A stretch of DNA of 64,000 nt from Candidatus Endomicrobium neocapritermitis (GTDB lineage: Bacteria > Elusimicrobiota > Endomicrobiia > Endomicrobiales > Endomicrobiaceae): positions 1-64,000 of the forward strand of contig WRJZ01000050.1 of NCBI GenBank assembly GCA_009778325.1, given 5' to 3'. Made by a program: the position numbers and the translations under genes. This document shows positions 45,517 to 55,431 of the stretch, one piece after another. Below the pieces are notes generated by a model. That model saw nothing but the letters and a program-made list of their open reading frames with translations. It ran no database searches and was not told the DNA's origin. Every line of letters starts with the position of its first letter. Position 1 is the stretch's first letter.

Positions 45517-48500
45517 ATGGAAACGCCGGAAAAAGAAACGAAAAAATCATCTGTTGCGTCGAAATTTTTTAAGGTACATCTACGTTTTAGCATATCTTTA
45601 ATTTTTATAGCAGTCATGCTTTTTGTGGGTTTGATTTTTTATAATTCTAAAAAAGTGCCGTTATCCCCGGACGCTGCGCAGGACACTTATTCCTTTAACG
45701 CTGGTGTTACCGCGCCGCCTATTTCAAACGTGTCTGTGGATAAAGACGGCAATACATCCGTTGAAAAGCCGGGTAATGTGACGATTCAGTTTAACAGTTC
45801 GAGTTATGGAGCTCCCTCTCCGCTAAATAAAGAATATGTTGCCGACCAGGATAAACTGAACACCCTTATCACCATTACGCCTGAACTGAGAGGTAAATGG
45901 AGCGTTAGCGAGTTTGCTTTATATTTTACTCCTGAGAAAGAATGGACGGCTGCTCAAAAATATAAAGTAAAATTGGATAAAGCGCTATTTAATTCAAATA
46001 TAAAAGTAGATAAAGATGAGCTTGAATTTACAACCGCGCCTAATGACGTTTTTATAGAAAACCTTACGGTTGCCCCGTCAAAACAAAAAGGTCAGTTAAC
46101 ACTTAATACGCTCGCGCAATTTAACTATCCCGTTGACCGCGAGGCAGCAAAAAAAGGCGTTAAACTTACCATAGACAAAAAAAGTATTTCCCCGAAGATC
46201 AGTTTTGACCAATACAACAGAATAATGTTCCTAAATTTTGAGCCTGTTACACCTAAGTCGAAGCCACAGAATGTGAATCTTGGCATAAAGTTTGATTCCA
46301 TGAGCGCTCAAAAATCCATGCAGATAGATTCTTCCGAGAAATTTTTTAATATAAAAAGAGTTGAGATCATACCTCCGTCTAAAATAGGCGCAAACTACTG
46401 CTTAAGCGTTGAATCCACTGACATTATTAATCCGGAAAATCTTTTAAGTAACAGTAAAATTAAAGCATGGGCTTTACCATATGAAGGCGGCAAGAACTGG
46501 CAAAATGTAAGCATGAAAGATGTGCGCGTTGCGCTTAAAGACGCTAAGGCGCTTAACCTTGCAGCAATACCCGGCAATAGTATCAACCCTTTCTTTGAAA
46601 TAACTAACGATATAGATAGTACTGACTATGAGTATGATATATATGTTTTATTCGATCAAGGTGCGGAGTCTGAAGGCGGTTTTTCAACAAATGAGAAAAA
46701 AGAATTTGTAGTACATATGGAAAAACTGCCTAAAAGGCTGCAGATACTCGGTTCAGGCTCTATAATACCTTTAAGTTCCGAACATATACTTAATTTTGCT
46801 TCGCAGGGTTTGCATTCTGTTGAAATAAAAGTATCAAGGATTTTGCCCGAAAGAGTTAATCATCTTGTGTCGCAGATCAGCGATCCGTATTTCGGCTCAA
46901 AAAGCAGACCGAGAAGTTATGATGATGGCGAAGATGAAGATATTTATAAGTATGTCACCTCAGACCAGCTTAATGAAAGTGAGACCGTGACTATTTTCAA
47001 TAGAATGATCCATCTTGCCGATACGGGTATTAAGCCTAACTTTTTTACGCTTGATCTGAAAGGATATTTTAAACGCGGCGAATTAGGTATATTTTTGGTA
47101 GACGCAACTTCTTATGGCGTAAGCCAAAAAAGATTAATTACAATCACAGACATCGGGCTGATATATAAAAAAGAAGCGGACGGAAAACTTAAACTGTTTG
47201 CGCTTTCCATAGTTGACCAGCTGCCTCTTTCCGGCGCAAAAGTCGAACTTTTATCGCGCAACGGCACAGTGCTTAAAACCGAATATACGGGCAGCGACGG
47301 TATTGCGGCCTTTGAAGTGCCTTCGTCTTTAGGCGCTGAAAGAAAACCTGTAGCGTTTGTGGTAAGTAAAGGCTCTGACTATGCGTTCATGCCTTTTGAT
47401 AAAAGAGAGAGAGAGGTAAGTTTCTCGCGTTTTGACACAGCCGGCGCGGGCTACCTCCAAAATAGCAGCCTTGACGCTTTTATTTTTACCGATCGCGGCA
47501 TATACCGCCCCGGCGATACGGTTAATTTCGCAATTATCTCAAAGAACATGAATTGGACGTCCACGGCCGGCCTGCCTGTAAAAGTCAGTGTAACGGACGC
47601 GCGCGACAAGAACATATTCGAAAAAACGGTTTCTTTAACCGCGGAAGGATTTAAAGATTTCAGCTTACAGACAACGGCTTCTTCGCCTACAGGCGAATAC
47701 AAAATCAGCGTTTACGACGAAAGCGGTAAGTATATTTCAGGCGGGACGTTTAATGTGGCAGAGTTTAAAGAGGATAAACTTAAAATAAACACAAGCATAG
47801 AAGGCGCTTCAAGAAAAGGCTGGCAGCCGGTTACTGGTCTTACCGGTAAAGTAACGGTTAAAAACATGTTCGGTACGCCTGCCGTCGGGAATACGGTAAG
47901 TATGAAAATGCAGCTGCGTCCGGAAAAGTTTAAGTTCGCGCAATACAAAGATTATTCGTTTTCTGATGTTATAAGCAGTAAAGCGAACCTGCGTTTTGAA
48001 GAGCTTACATTTGGCGATAACACTACATCCAAAGAGGGTTTGGTCACAACGGAATTAGACTTGAGCAGTTTTGAAAAGGGAACATATAGCCTTACTTTCT
48101 GGGCGGAAGCTTTTGAACAGGAAAGCGGGCACAGCGTTACGGCGATGTCCACAAGGCTTGTTTCACCCAACAAATATATCGTGGGATATCAAACGGATGC
48201 CGACTTAAGCTATATGCAGCATAATTCCAAAAAAACTATAAACTTCATAGCCATAGACCCTGACCTTAATCAAATAGAACCCGGTCCTTTCAAAATAAGA
48301 ATTCTTAACCAACAGTATGTGTCGGTGCCTGTCAGGAACAGAAACTCTTTCCGTTACCAGTCCGTATTGAACGAGTCTCTTTTTAGCATTGAAGATTTTA
48401 ATATCAAAAAAGACGGCTCGGCTTTTACCATGCCCACTAAAAATCCCGGGAACTACGCGCTTGAAATGGTAAATAAAGAAGGCGAAATTGTTATGCGTCT

Positions 48501-51237
48501 TGAATTTTTCGTTTCGGGCAGTGCGAATGTAGCCTACGACCTTGAGCGCAATATTGAGCTTAGGCTTAATCTTGAAAAAGACACCATTGAGCAGGGCGGC
48601 GTATTGAACCTTAACATAACCGCGCCTTTTACCGGCACCGGGCTTATAACTATAGAAAAAGATAAAGTATATGCGCACAAATGGTTTAAAACAACAACTA
48701 ACAGCTCCGAGCAAAGTATAAAAATTCCGGAAGAACTTACCAGCGGCGCGTATGTCAATGTTTCGTTCTTAAGAAGCATGGATTCCAAAGAACTTTTCGC
48801 AAGCCCTTACAGTTATGCAGTGACTCACTTTAATATAAAGCCCGTGAAACATATGTCAGAAATCACGCTTGGAACCCCGGAACTTGTCAAGCCCGGCGAC
48901 AGGATTGATATTTCTTACAAAACGTCAGCGCCGTCAAAAATTATAATCTACGGCGTTAACGAAGGCATTTTACAGGTGGCAAAATATAAAGTTCCCGACC
49001 CCATAGCCTATTTTTTCAGAAAAAGCGCCTTAGGCGTAATAACATACCAGATGTGGGACCTCATTATGCCCGATAACAAACTTATAAAAGAAGTTTACGG
49101 AATAGGCGGCGACTACGAAGCCGCCAGCGCTCTTCTGGAAGCCGGCTTAAATCCATTTGCAAGAAAAACGGAAAAACCCGTGGTCTTTTGGTCAGGCATT
49201 TTGGAGGCTTCGCCCAACGCAAACGTTTACTCTTATGACGTGCCTGATTATTTTAACGGGCAAATCCGTATTATGGCGGTCGCCGCGTCGCAAAATACGG
49301 TTTCAAGCGCAGACAAAGAAGTATTGGTGCGTGCGCCTTTAATGCTGTCTGCGGGAGGGCCTGTGGCAGCCGCGCCCGGAGACACGTTTAACATCGGTGT
49401 AAGGGTATCAAATAATAAAGAAGGCACTAAAGACGGCAAAGTCATAGTTAATATAAACGTATCCGACAATCTTTCGGTAATAGGCGCAAAAAATCAAAGC
49501 GTGAACGTGCCTTATGGTCAGGAAAAAACCGTTTATTTTAAAGTGCAGGCCGGAAACACTCTTGGCAACGCGACAATATCTTTTGACGCCGAACTTGCAA
49601 ACCCTAAAGAAACCGCTTCCCGTAAGATCACTCTAAGCGTGCGTCCCGCAAGCGCGATGCGCGTGACGATAAATAACGGTATAATAAGGGGCAGCACAAA
49701 AATAAAAGATTTTGACTCAAGAGAACTCTATGACCAGTTTTCAAAAAACACAATAGCTCTCTCCGTCAACCCGCTTGTGGTGGCCGGAGGGCTGGGAGCG
49801 TTCCTTGAAAAATTCCCGCACGGCTGCACGGAACAGATCACAAGCCAGATATTTCCGACTATAGTTTTCTATAAAGCCTCGGGTAATGAAGGCGGCGCGA
49901 AAGAATCTCTTGCGCGCGTGATCGAAATGCTTAAAGTCAGACAATTGTCAAACGGCGGGTTTTCATTATGGGACGGCGGAAGTTATGTCAGCGAATATCC
50001 TTCTTTATACGCTTTCCATATGCTTACCGAAGCAAGCGAAATGGGCTACAATGTTCCCAAAGACATAAAGGATAAAGCTTTGTCATGGGTTAAAGAATAT
50101 GCGGAACGTAATTCTTTCAATGGGGGCGACATAAGCAACACGGCTTACGCGCATTACCTTATAGCCAAAAACGGCGTTGTTATGACTAATGCTCTTATGA
50201 ACTTTGAAGAGTGGCTAAACAAAAATAATCCCAACTGGAAAGAAACTGTTACCGGAGTTTACGTTGCTGCGGCTTACAAACTTCTTAAAAATGACGCAAA
50301 GGCTTTAAGCATAATAAAAGAATACAAAGCCGAAACTTCCGCTTACAGATATTATTATGATTATGACTCCAGTTTCTCAAGAAACGCCAAGTACATTTAT
50401 ATTGTGGGTCTCTACTTTCCGGAACTTATGAAAGAAAAAAAAGCATCTGAAATAATAAAGAGCCTTCTGGATGACATTAATGCCAAGCGTTATAATACGA
50501 TGACATCGGCGACAGGGATGCTGGCTCTTTACTCTTATTCAAAAATCAACACCGTTAAAGACAGTGATATTGAAGTAAGAGCTAACGGACAAAAGTTAAC
50601 CTTTGCCAAAAACAGCCTCGGAATGCTTGAGGCTTCGTTCGGACATGGCGTTAAAGAGTTTGACGTTAAAGTAAAAGATGATTCCGCAAACATCTATTAT
50701 GTCATTACGCAGCAGGGCTTTGACAAAGGCGAAGTAAAACCAGCTGCAAACGGTATGCGTATAGAGCGCAGTTATTCAAATATAGGGAGCATAGAGTACG
50801 ACGGGAGCATGGGAGACGACCTGGCGGTAGCCCTAGGGCGTACTTCTTTGCCAAACAACAAAGATAACAAAAGAAAAGATAAAGATAAAAACAAAGGCAT
50901 ATTGGGCGATGAGATGGACGTTACCATAGAAACGCGTTCTTTAGGCGGAACAATAACCAACGTTGCTATTACGGATATTCTGCCCGGCGGTTTTACCGTA
51001 GTGCCCGGTTCAATAAATTCCTCCGGCGGATTTACGCTCGATTATTTTGACATAAGGGAAGACAGGCTTCTGTTATACGGCACCGTGAATTCTTATGACG
51101 GAAAGATTAACTATAAAGTTAAATTCACCTCTGAGGGGACATTCAAAGTGCCTGCCATAACTGCCGCGCCGTTATATGACACGTCGATAAGCGCAGCCGG
51201 CGCAGAATCTACCTTCGTGATAGAAAGTAGAAATTAA
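45517..51237 (+). CDS. Bacterial alpha-2-macroglobulin with intact thioester
   Basis: This 1906-residue protein is a bacterial alpha-2-macroglobulin (YfhM-like), a periplasmic protease trap. A single N-terminal membrane anchor (about residues 26-46) replaces the more common lipobox. MG-type beta domains follow, with the A2M segments DRGIYRPGDTVNFAII and NEGILQVAKYK. The thioester motif is Cys1437-Thr-Glu-Gln (PHGCTEQ), so covalent trapping should work. The alpha-helical thioester domain continues with MLKVRQLSNGGFSLWDGG, and a receptor-like C-terminal domain ends it. pbpC starts two bases after the stop, the usual pairing. The start follows AAGGAG. Confidence 0.95.
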   Translation: METPEKETKKSSVASKFFKVHLRFSISLIFIAVMLFVGLIFYNSKKVPLSPDAAQDTYSFNAGVTAPPISNVSVDKDGNTSVEKPGNVTIQFNSSSYGAPSPLNKEYVADQDKLNTLITITPELRGKWSVSEFALYFTPEKEWTAAQKYKVKLDKALFNSNIKVDKDELEFTTAPNDVFIENLTVAPSKQKGQLTLNTLAQFNYPVDREAAKKGVKLTIDKKSISPKISFDQYNRIMFLNFEPVTPKSKPQNVNLGIKFDSMSAQKSMQIDSSEKFFNIKRVEIIPPSKIGANYCLSVESTDIINPENLLSNSKIKAWALPYEGGKNWQNVSMKDVRVALKDAKALNLAAIPGNSINPFFEITNDIDSTDYEYDIYVLFDQGAESEGGFSTNEKKEFVVHMEKLPKRLQILGSGSIIPLSSEHILNFASQGLHSVEIKVSRILPERVNHLVSQISDPYFGSKSRPRSYDDGEDEDIYKYVTSDQLNESETVTIFNRMIHLADTGIKPNFFTLDLKGYFKRGELGIFLVDATSYGVSQKRLITITDIGLIYKKEADGKLKLFALSIVDQLPLSGAKVELLSRNGTVLKTEYTGSDGIAAFEVPSSLGAERKPVAFVVSKGSDYAFMPFDKREREVSFSRFDTAGAGYLQNSSLDAFIFTDRGIYRPGDTVNFAIISKNMNWTSTAGLPVKVSVTDARDKNIFEKTVSLTAEGFKDFSLQTTASSPTGEYKISVYDESGKYISGGTFNVAEFKEDKLKINTSIEGASRKGWQPVTGLTGKVTVKNMFGTPAVGNTVSMKMQLRPEKFKFAQYKDYSFSDVISSKANLRFEELTFGDNTTSKEGLVTTELDLSSFEKGTYSLTFWAEAFEQESGHSVTAMSTRLVSPNKYIVGYQTDADLSYMQHNSKKTINFIAIDPDLNQIEPGPFKIRILNQQYVSVPVRNRNSFRYQSVLNESLFSIEDFNIKKDGSAFTMPTKNPGNYALEMVNKEGEIVMRLEFFVSGSANVAYDLERNIELRLNLEKDTIEQGGVLNLNITAPFTGTGLITIEKDKVYAHKWFKTTTNSSEQSIKIPEELTSGAYVNVSFLRSMDSKELFASPYSYAVTHFNIKPVKHMSEITLGTPELVKPGDRIDISYKTSAPSKIIIYGVNEGILQVAKYKVPDPIAYFFRKSALGVITYQMWDLIMPDNKLIKEVYGIGGDYEAASALLEAGLNPFARKTEKPVVFWSGILEASPNANVYSYDVPDYFNGQIRIMAVAASQNTVSSADKEVLVRAPLMLSAGGPVAAAPGDTFNIGVRVSNNKEGTKDGKVIVNINVSDNLSVIGAKNQSVNVPYGQEKTVYFKVQAGNTLGNATISFDAELANPKETASRKITLSVRPASAMRVTINNGIIRGSTKIKDFDSRELYDQFSKNTIALSVNPLVVAGGLGAFLEKFPHGCTEQITSQIFPTIVFYKASGNEGGAKESLARVIEMLKVRQLSNGGFSLWDGGSYVSEYPSLYAFHMLTEASEMGYNVPKDIKDKALSWVKEYAERNSFNGGDISNTAYAHYLIAKNGVVMTNALMNFEEWLNKNNPNWKETVTGVYVAAAYKLLKNDAKALSIIKEYKAETSAYRYYYDYDSSFSRNAKYIYIVGLYFPELMKEKKASEIIKSLLDDINAKRYNTMTSATGMLALYSYSKINTVKDSDIEVRANGQKLTFAKNSLGMLEASFGHGVKEFDVKVKDDSANIYYVITQQGFDKGEVKPAANGMRIERSYSNIGSIEYDGSMGDDLAVALGRTSLPNNKDNKRKDKDKNKGILGDEMDVTIETRSLGGTITNVAITDILPGGFTVVPGSINSSGGFTLDYFDIREDRLLLYGTVNSYDGKINYKVKFTSEGTFKVPAITAAPLYDTSISAAGAESTFVIESRN

Positions 51238-51239
51238 AA

Positions 51240-53576
51240 ATGAAACCTTCGGACAAAAAATATTTAAGGCTCGCCGCCATACTTTTGGCGGTGTGCCTTA
51301 TTTTTGCTGCGGTTCGTTTTTGGCCGAGAGAGAGCCTGCTTCATAAATATTCTTTTTCAAGATCTTTCTTTTCAAGCGGCGGAGAGCTGTTGCGCTTTAA
51401 CGTTTCGCACGACGATAAGTACAGAACATTTATCGCGCTTAAAGAAATACCGCAGAATCTTCAAGAAGCGGTTCTGCTTTACGAAGACAGATATTTTTAT
51501 TACCACCCGGGCATAAATCCCGTCTCGCTTATTAAAGGCTTTAACGAAACATTCATAAAAAAAGGCCGGCGGCAGGGTGCGTCCACAATCACAATGCAGA
51601 CGGCGCGTATCATTTATAATTTAAACACCAAAACTTTAGCCGGCAAACTTAAACAGATTTTTTTAAGCCTGTGGCTTGAAATGCGCTACTCTAAAAAAGA
51701 TATTTTAGAAGCCTATCTAAACCTCGCGCCTTACGGCTACAATATAGAAGGCGCGCCTGCGGCCGCGCTTACTTATTTTAAAAAACGCATAGCCGATATA
51801 AATCTTATACAGGCTTTAACGCTGGCTGTGATACCGCAAAATCCTAATCAAAGGCGCCCTGACACGCAAGACGGTTACGAAAATATGAAAGATCCGCGCG
51901 ACGCGCTTTATAAAGAATGGATAAAAAAACATCCCGAAGATAAAGATAAGGAACATTTTATAACTATGCCGCTTGAAGTGTACGGCCCTGGGCACAGGCC
52001 ATTTTACGCGCCGCACCTTGTAAATTATCTTGATTTCAGAAGCAACACAAGCGAAGTGTTTTCTTCCATAGACCTGCCGCTGCAAAAACTTTATGAAGAA
52101 AAAATAGCCGAATATTTAAACCGCAACGCCTCAAAAGGCTTAAATAACGCTTCCGTCGTGCTGCTTGATATAAAAACTATGCAGGCGCGCGTTTTAGTGG
52201 GCTCTGCCGATTTTAATAATGATGATATTTCAGGGCAGATCAACGGCGTTACGTCTAAAAGAATGGCAGGTTCCGTGCTTAAAAGCTTTATATATGCCAT
52301 AGCTCTTGATAAAGGGATTATACACCCGAGGACGCTTATGAAAGATACGCCGCAATATTTCGGAATTTTTGCGCCCGAAAATTCCGACAGGCAGTTCTCA
52401 GGTCCTGTTTTTGCAAAAGATGCTCTTATACATAGCCGCAATATTCCGGCTATGGAACTTGCGCTTAAAATAGGCATTGATGAGTTTTTGGAATTTTTGC
52501 GCCGCGGCGGCGTAAGCAGGCTAAAAACAGCCGACTACTACGGCATAAGCGCTGCCGTCGGCAGCCTTGATATAACTCCGCTTGAATGCGCGCGTTTATA
52601 TGCTGCCGTTGCAAACTATGGAACTCTCAGAGAAATAAGTTTTACAAGAGATTCTTCCGAGTCTTCCGGCATCCGGCTTCTTACGCCTGAAGCGTCTTTT
52701 ATACTTTTTGATATGCTTTCTTCAAATCCGCCGCCAAAACCTTCTCTCAAAATATATGACAGTTACAAAACCTTAGTAAAGGTAGCATGGAAGACCGGCA
52801 CTTCATATTCTTTCAAAGATGCGTGGGCTGCCGGAATTTTCGGCGATTACGCGCTTGTGGTGTGGGTGGGAAATTTTTCAGGCCAGGGCAATCCGTATTT
52901 CTGGGGAAGGACAGCCGCGGGAGAATTGTTTTTTGAGCTTGCCGCCCTTACGGTCAGAAATAAGCCTGAAGAGATTTTTTTGGAGATGTCTTCGGAAGGG
53001 CTTAACGTAAAAGAGGTGGAGGTATGCGCAACCTCGGGCGATTTGCCGTCCAGGTTCAGCCCTAAAACGGTTAAGGATTTTTTTATTCCGGGCGTGTCTC
53101 CGATAAAAACGTCTGACGTGTACAGGCAGGTGATTATAGATAAAAAAACAGGTCTTCGCGCAAGCAGGTATAAAGAGGGCGAAACATATTATAAAGTATA
53201 TGAGTTCTGGCCTAAAGAAATTTTGCTGTTATTTGAACAGGCCGGCATTAAAAAACAATCCATTCCGCGTTACATGCCCGGCTGCGACATTGAAGAAACG
53301 GCTCTCAGCGGTTTTGCGCCGGAGATAGTTTTACCAGTAAAAGACGTAATTTATTACGCGGACGCCGTCAACCCTTCGCGCAAAATAGCGCTTAAAGCAA
53401 GCGCCGATGCGGATGCGCGCAGCCTCTATTGGTTTATAGACGGTATTTTTGTCGGCAGCTCGAAAAACGGCGAGAGTTTATTTGTTCAAATGCAGCAGGG
53501 AAACCACAAGATCCAAGTGTCAGACGACTTGGGCCGCCACTCATATTCATATATCACTGTAACGCTTGAAAATTAG
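51240..53576 (+). CDS. pbpC: Penicillin-binding protein 1C
   Basis: This bifunctional peptidoglycan enzyme has 778 residues. It has an N-terminal membrane anchor (about 9-25) and a GT51 transglycosylase (EDRYFYYHPGINPVSL with catalytic Glu, then QGASTITMQTARI). The transpeptidase has all three motifs: SVLK (GSVLKSF), SRN (HSRNIPA) and KTGTS. A BiPBP_C domain (about 690-778) closes it. Paired with the alpha-2-macroglobulin gene, it may repair cell wall where foreign proteases or envelope attack breach the outer membrane. The codon use looks richer in GCG/CGC than in neighbours. Confidence 0.95.
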   Translation: MKPSDKKYLRLAAILLAVCLIFAAVRFWPRESLLHKYSFSRSFFSSGGELLRFNVSHDDKYRTFIALKEIPQNLQEAVLLYEDRYFYYHPGINPVSLIKGFNETFIKKGRRQGASTITMQTARIIYNLNTKTLAGKLKQIFLSLWLEMRYSKKDILEAYLNLAPYGYNIEGAPAAALTYFKKRIADINLIQALTLAVIPQNPNQRRPDTQDGYENMKDPRDALYKEWIKKHPEDKDKEHFITMPLEVYGPGHRPFYAPHLVNYLDFRSNTSEVFSSIDLPLQKLYEEKIAEYLNRNASKGLNNASVVLLDIKTMQARVLVGSADFNNDDISGQINGVTSKRMAGSVLKSFIYAIALDKGIIHPRTLMKDTPQYFGIFAPENSDRQFSGPVFAKDALIHSRNIPAMELALKIGIDEFLEFLRRGGVSRLKTADYYGISAAVGSLDITPLECARLYAAVANYGTLREISFTRDSSESSGIRLLTPEASFILFDMLSSNPPPKPSLKIYDSYKTLVKVAWKTGTSYSFKDAWAAGIFGDYALVVWVGNFSGQGNPYFWGRTAAGELFFELAALTVRNKPEEIFLEMSSEGLNVKEVEVCATSGDLPSRFSPKTVKDFFIPGVSPIKTSDVYRQVIIDKKTGLRASRYKEGETYYKVYEFWPKEILLLFEQAGIKKQSIPRYMPGCDIEETALSGFAPEIVLPVKDVIYYADAVNPSRKIALKASADADARSLYWFIDGIFVGSSKNGESLFVQMQQGNHKIQVSDDLGRHSYSYITVTLEN

Positions 53577-53690
53577 CAAAAAATTATAGCGTATAATAAA
53601 TGGGGTTTCTCTAAAAACCATATTACGGTCGTGTCCACGGCAAACGCATGAAAGCCATTGCAGTTTTAGTTTGTCGTCGTGGCAGTTACC

Positions 53691-53820
53691 CTCGCCCCTT
53701 GCGGGAGAGGGCAGGGTGAGTGTTTGCCGTTAGTATGAATTAACGGCAAATGAAAATATCTTCTACGACAACGGCAACCCCTCACCCGTCCTTCGGGCAC
53801 CCTCTCCCGCAAGGGGCGAG
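53691..53820. repeat. CTCGCCCC...GGGGCGAG nested palindrome
   Basis: Perfect 21-bp arms at 53691-53711 and 53800-53820. Next GGGTGAG (53714-53720) pairs with CTCACCC (53781-53787), and TTTGCCGTTA pairs with TAACGGCAAA inside. In 53577-53690 I see no gene, only AT-rich sequence and repeat-like fragments. Confidence 0.9.
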
Positions 53821-53867
53821 AGAACAGTCCGCTTTTAATTTTGAAATGACATTTAGAGATTGTCATA

Positions 53868-53896
53868 TTGTGAAAACTCTTTGGTTTTTGTATAAT
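53868..53896 (+). promoter_or_regulatory. hisD promoter, leaderless arrangement
   Basis: TTGTGA (53868-53873), 17 bases, TATAAT (53891-53896), then only seven bases to the hisD ATG. No Shine-Dalgarno is present. Confidence 0.7.
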
Positions 53897-53903
53897 TTTA
53901 CGA

Positions 53904-55130
53904 ATGAACGGCAATGAAATTTCTTCATCTGTTTTTAATATAATCCAAGACATAAGGAAAAACGGGGATAAAGCTGTTTTTAAATACCTTAAAATGTTTG
54001 ACGGTATTGATTTGTCAAAAGAAGGGTATAAGACAGCGCAAAAAACAATCGGCGATGCGGCAAAAAATGTTTCTCCTGAGCTGAAAAGGGCGGTAAAGGC
54101 TTCATATAAGAATATTCTTGCCTTTCATAAGAGGGAAAATCTCCAAATAAAAAAAATCTGGAAAATCGGCAGAAAAGGATTTATAACGGGACAGTTTTAC
54201 AATCCTGTTGAATCCGCAGGAGTATATGTCCCTGGCGGGCGTTTTTCTTACCCTTCTAGCGTGCTGATGTCTGTTTTGCCTGCGATTGCGGCCGGGGTGA
54301 AGAGAATAATTATAACGACTCCGCCAAAAAAAATGAGCAATGAAGTTCTTTTCGCGGCGCAGTTGTGCGGAGTAAAGGAAATATATTGCATAGGCGGAGC
54401 ATCGGCAATAGCGGCAATGGCGTACGGTACGGAAAAATTAAAAAAAGTCGATATAATTGTAGGACCAGGAAACGCATATGTTAATGAAGCAAAAAGACAG
54501 GTTTTCGGGCAGGTAGGGATAGATTCTCTTGCAGGGCCAAGCGAAGTCGCAATAGTGGCGGATAAAGATGTTCCCGTTGATTATGCCGTAAATGATATAA
54601 TGGCTCAGGTTGAGCATGATCCTATGGCCAAGGCATATTTGTTTTGCGAAAGCAGAGAAAAAACCGAAAAAATAAAAAAAGCTTTGCCGAAAGAAGCTTT
54701 TAAACAGCTTAAAATAGAAGTTTGTACTTTGGAAAAGGCTATGGAAAAGGTAAACGGCATAGCCCCGGAGCATTTGGAGCTCCTTGTTAAAAATCCTGGA
54801 GCTTTGGTAAAAAAAGTAAAAAATGCCGGCGCTGTTTTCGCAGGATACCAGACGCCTACGGCGTCAGGGGATTATTGGGCGGGTCCGTCGCATGTTTTAC
54901 CTACGGCAGGTTCGGCAAAATTTGCAAGCGGTTTGTCCGTGATGTCGTTTTTGAAAAGAACAAGTTATATTGAAATGAATAAAAATAATAAAAAAGCTTA
55001 TAAAGAGATAATGGATTTTGCCGCGGCAGAGGGATTAGAGTTTCATAAAAAGTCGGCAGAGATAAGACAGAGTTCAAAGTGCAAAGTTCAGAGTTCAAAT
55101 CAGGAGTTTTCGCAAAGCGAAAACCTATAA
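53904..55130 (+). CDS. hisD: Histidinol dehydrogenase
   Basis: This zinc enzyme oxidises histidinol to histidine in two NAD-dependent steps. At 408 residues it keeps the conserved AGVYVPGGRFSYPSSVLM, IVGPGNAYVNEAKRQV, DSLAGPSEVAI, AQVEHDPMAKA (zinc-ligand region), IAPEHLELL and SGDYWAGPSHVLPT. The natural C-terminus is about residue 387. The last 20 or so residues (from QSSKCKVQSS) are translated from a palindromic repeat arm. The ATG lies seven bases after a good -10 box and has no Shine-Dalgarno, so the operon's first message may be leaderless. hisG and hisC are not in the window. Confidence 0.95.
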   Translation: MNGNEISSSVFNIIQDIRKNGDKAVFKYLKMFDGIDLSKEGYKTAQKTIGDAAKNVSPELKRAVKASYKNILAFHKRENLQIKKIWKIGRKGFITGQFYNPVESAGVYVPGGRFSYPSSVLMSVLPAIAAGVKRIIITTPPKKMSNEVLFAAQLCGVKEIYCIGGASAIAAMAYGTEKLKKVDIIVGPGNAYVNEAKRQVFGQVGIDSLAGPSEVAIVADKDVPVDYAVNDIMAQVEHDPMAKAYLFCESREKTEKIKKALPKEAFKQLKIEVCTLEKAMEKVNGIAPEHLELLVKNPGALVKKVKNAGAVFAGYQTPTASGDYWAGPSHVLPTAGSAKFASGLSVMSFLKRTSYIEMNKNNKKAYKEIMDFAAAEGLEFHKKSAEIRQSSKCKVQSSNQEFSQSENL

Positions 55131-55188
55131 TAAGTTTCGCCGGTGGCGAAACACCATATTTGAACTCTGAACTCTGAACTTTGTCGTT
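55074..55188. repeat. Nested palindrome read into the hisD C-terminus
   Basis: AGTTCAGAGTTCAAAT-type arms lie on both sides, the right arm with one more unit. The core is GTTTTCGCAAAGCGAAAAC (55106-55124) and GTTTCGCCGGTGGCGAAAC (55134-55152). It starts about 57 bases before the hisD stop and ends TTGTCGTT, followed by AGAAAGGGG. Confidence 0.9.
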
Positions 55189-55205
55189 AGAAAGGGGTGA
55201 AAAAA

Positions 55206-55412
55206 ATGAAAGTTGATTTAACGCAGAAAGAAATGGAATATATACTTTTTTTAATAAGCGAGCCGTCCGGCGATTCTGACGGCGGCAGAGAATCCGACGA
55301 GTATACTATTGACGAGCTTGCGCTGATGGACAAACTCGAAAACGCGTTAAGGCTTTTGGAAATAAAAGAGCTCGGGCTTGGAGCAGCCGTAAAAAATAAG
55401 CAGCTTAATTAA
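55206..55412 (+). CDS. Small protein of unknown function in the his cluster
   Basis: I do not recognise this 68-residue acidic protein (MKVDLTQKEMEYILFLISEP start). It is predicted mostly helical, with an acidic Ser/Gly/Asp segment in the middle (residues 21-33). It has a good Shine-Dalgarno (AAAGGGG, eight bases before ATG) and lies between hisD and hisB, 19 bases before the latter, so it is likely expressed. It could be a regulatory or scaffold partner of the pathway, but nothing shows this. Confidence 0.65.
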   Translation: MKVDLTQKEMEYILFLISEPSGDSDGGRESDEYTIDELALMDKLENALRLLEIKELGLGAAVKNKQLN

Positions 55413-55431
55413 AAACAGGATAAATTGAAAA

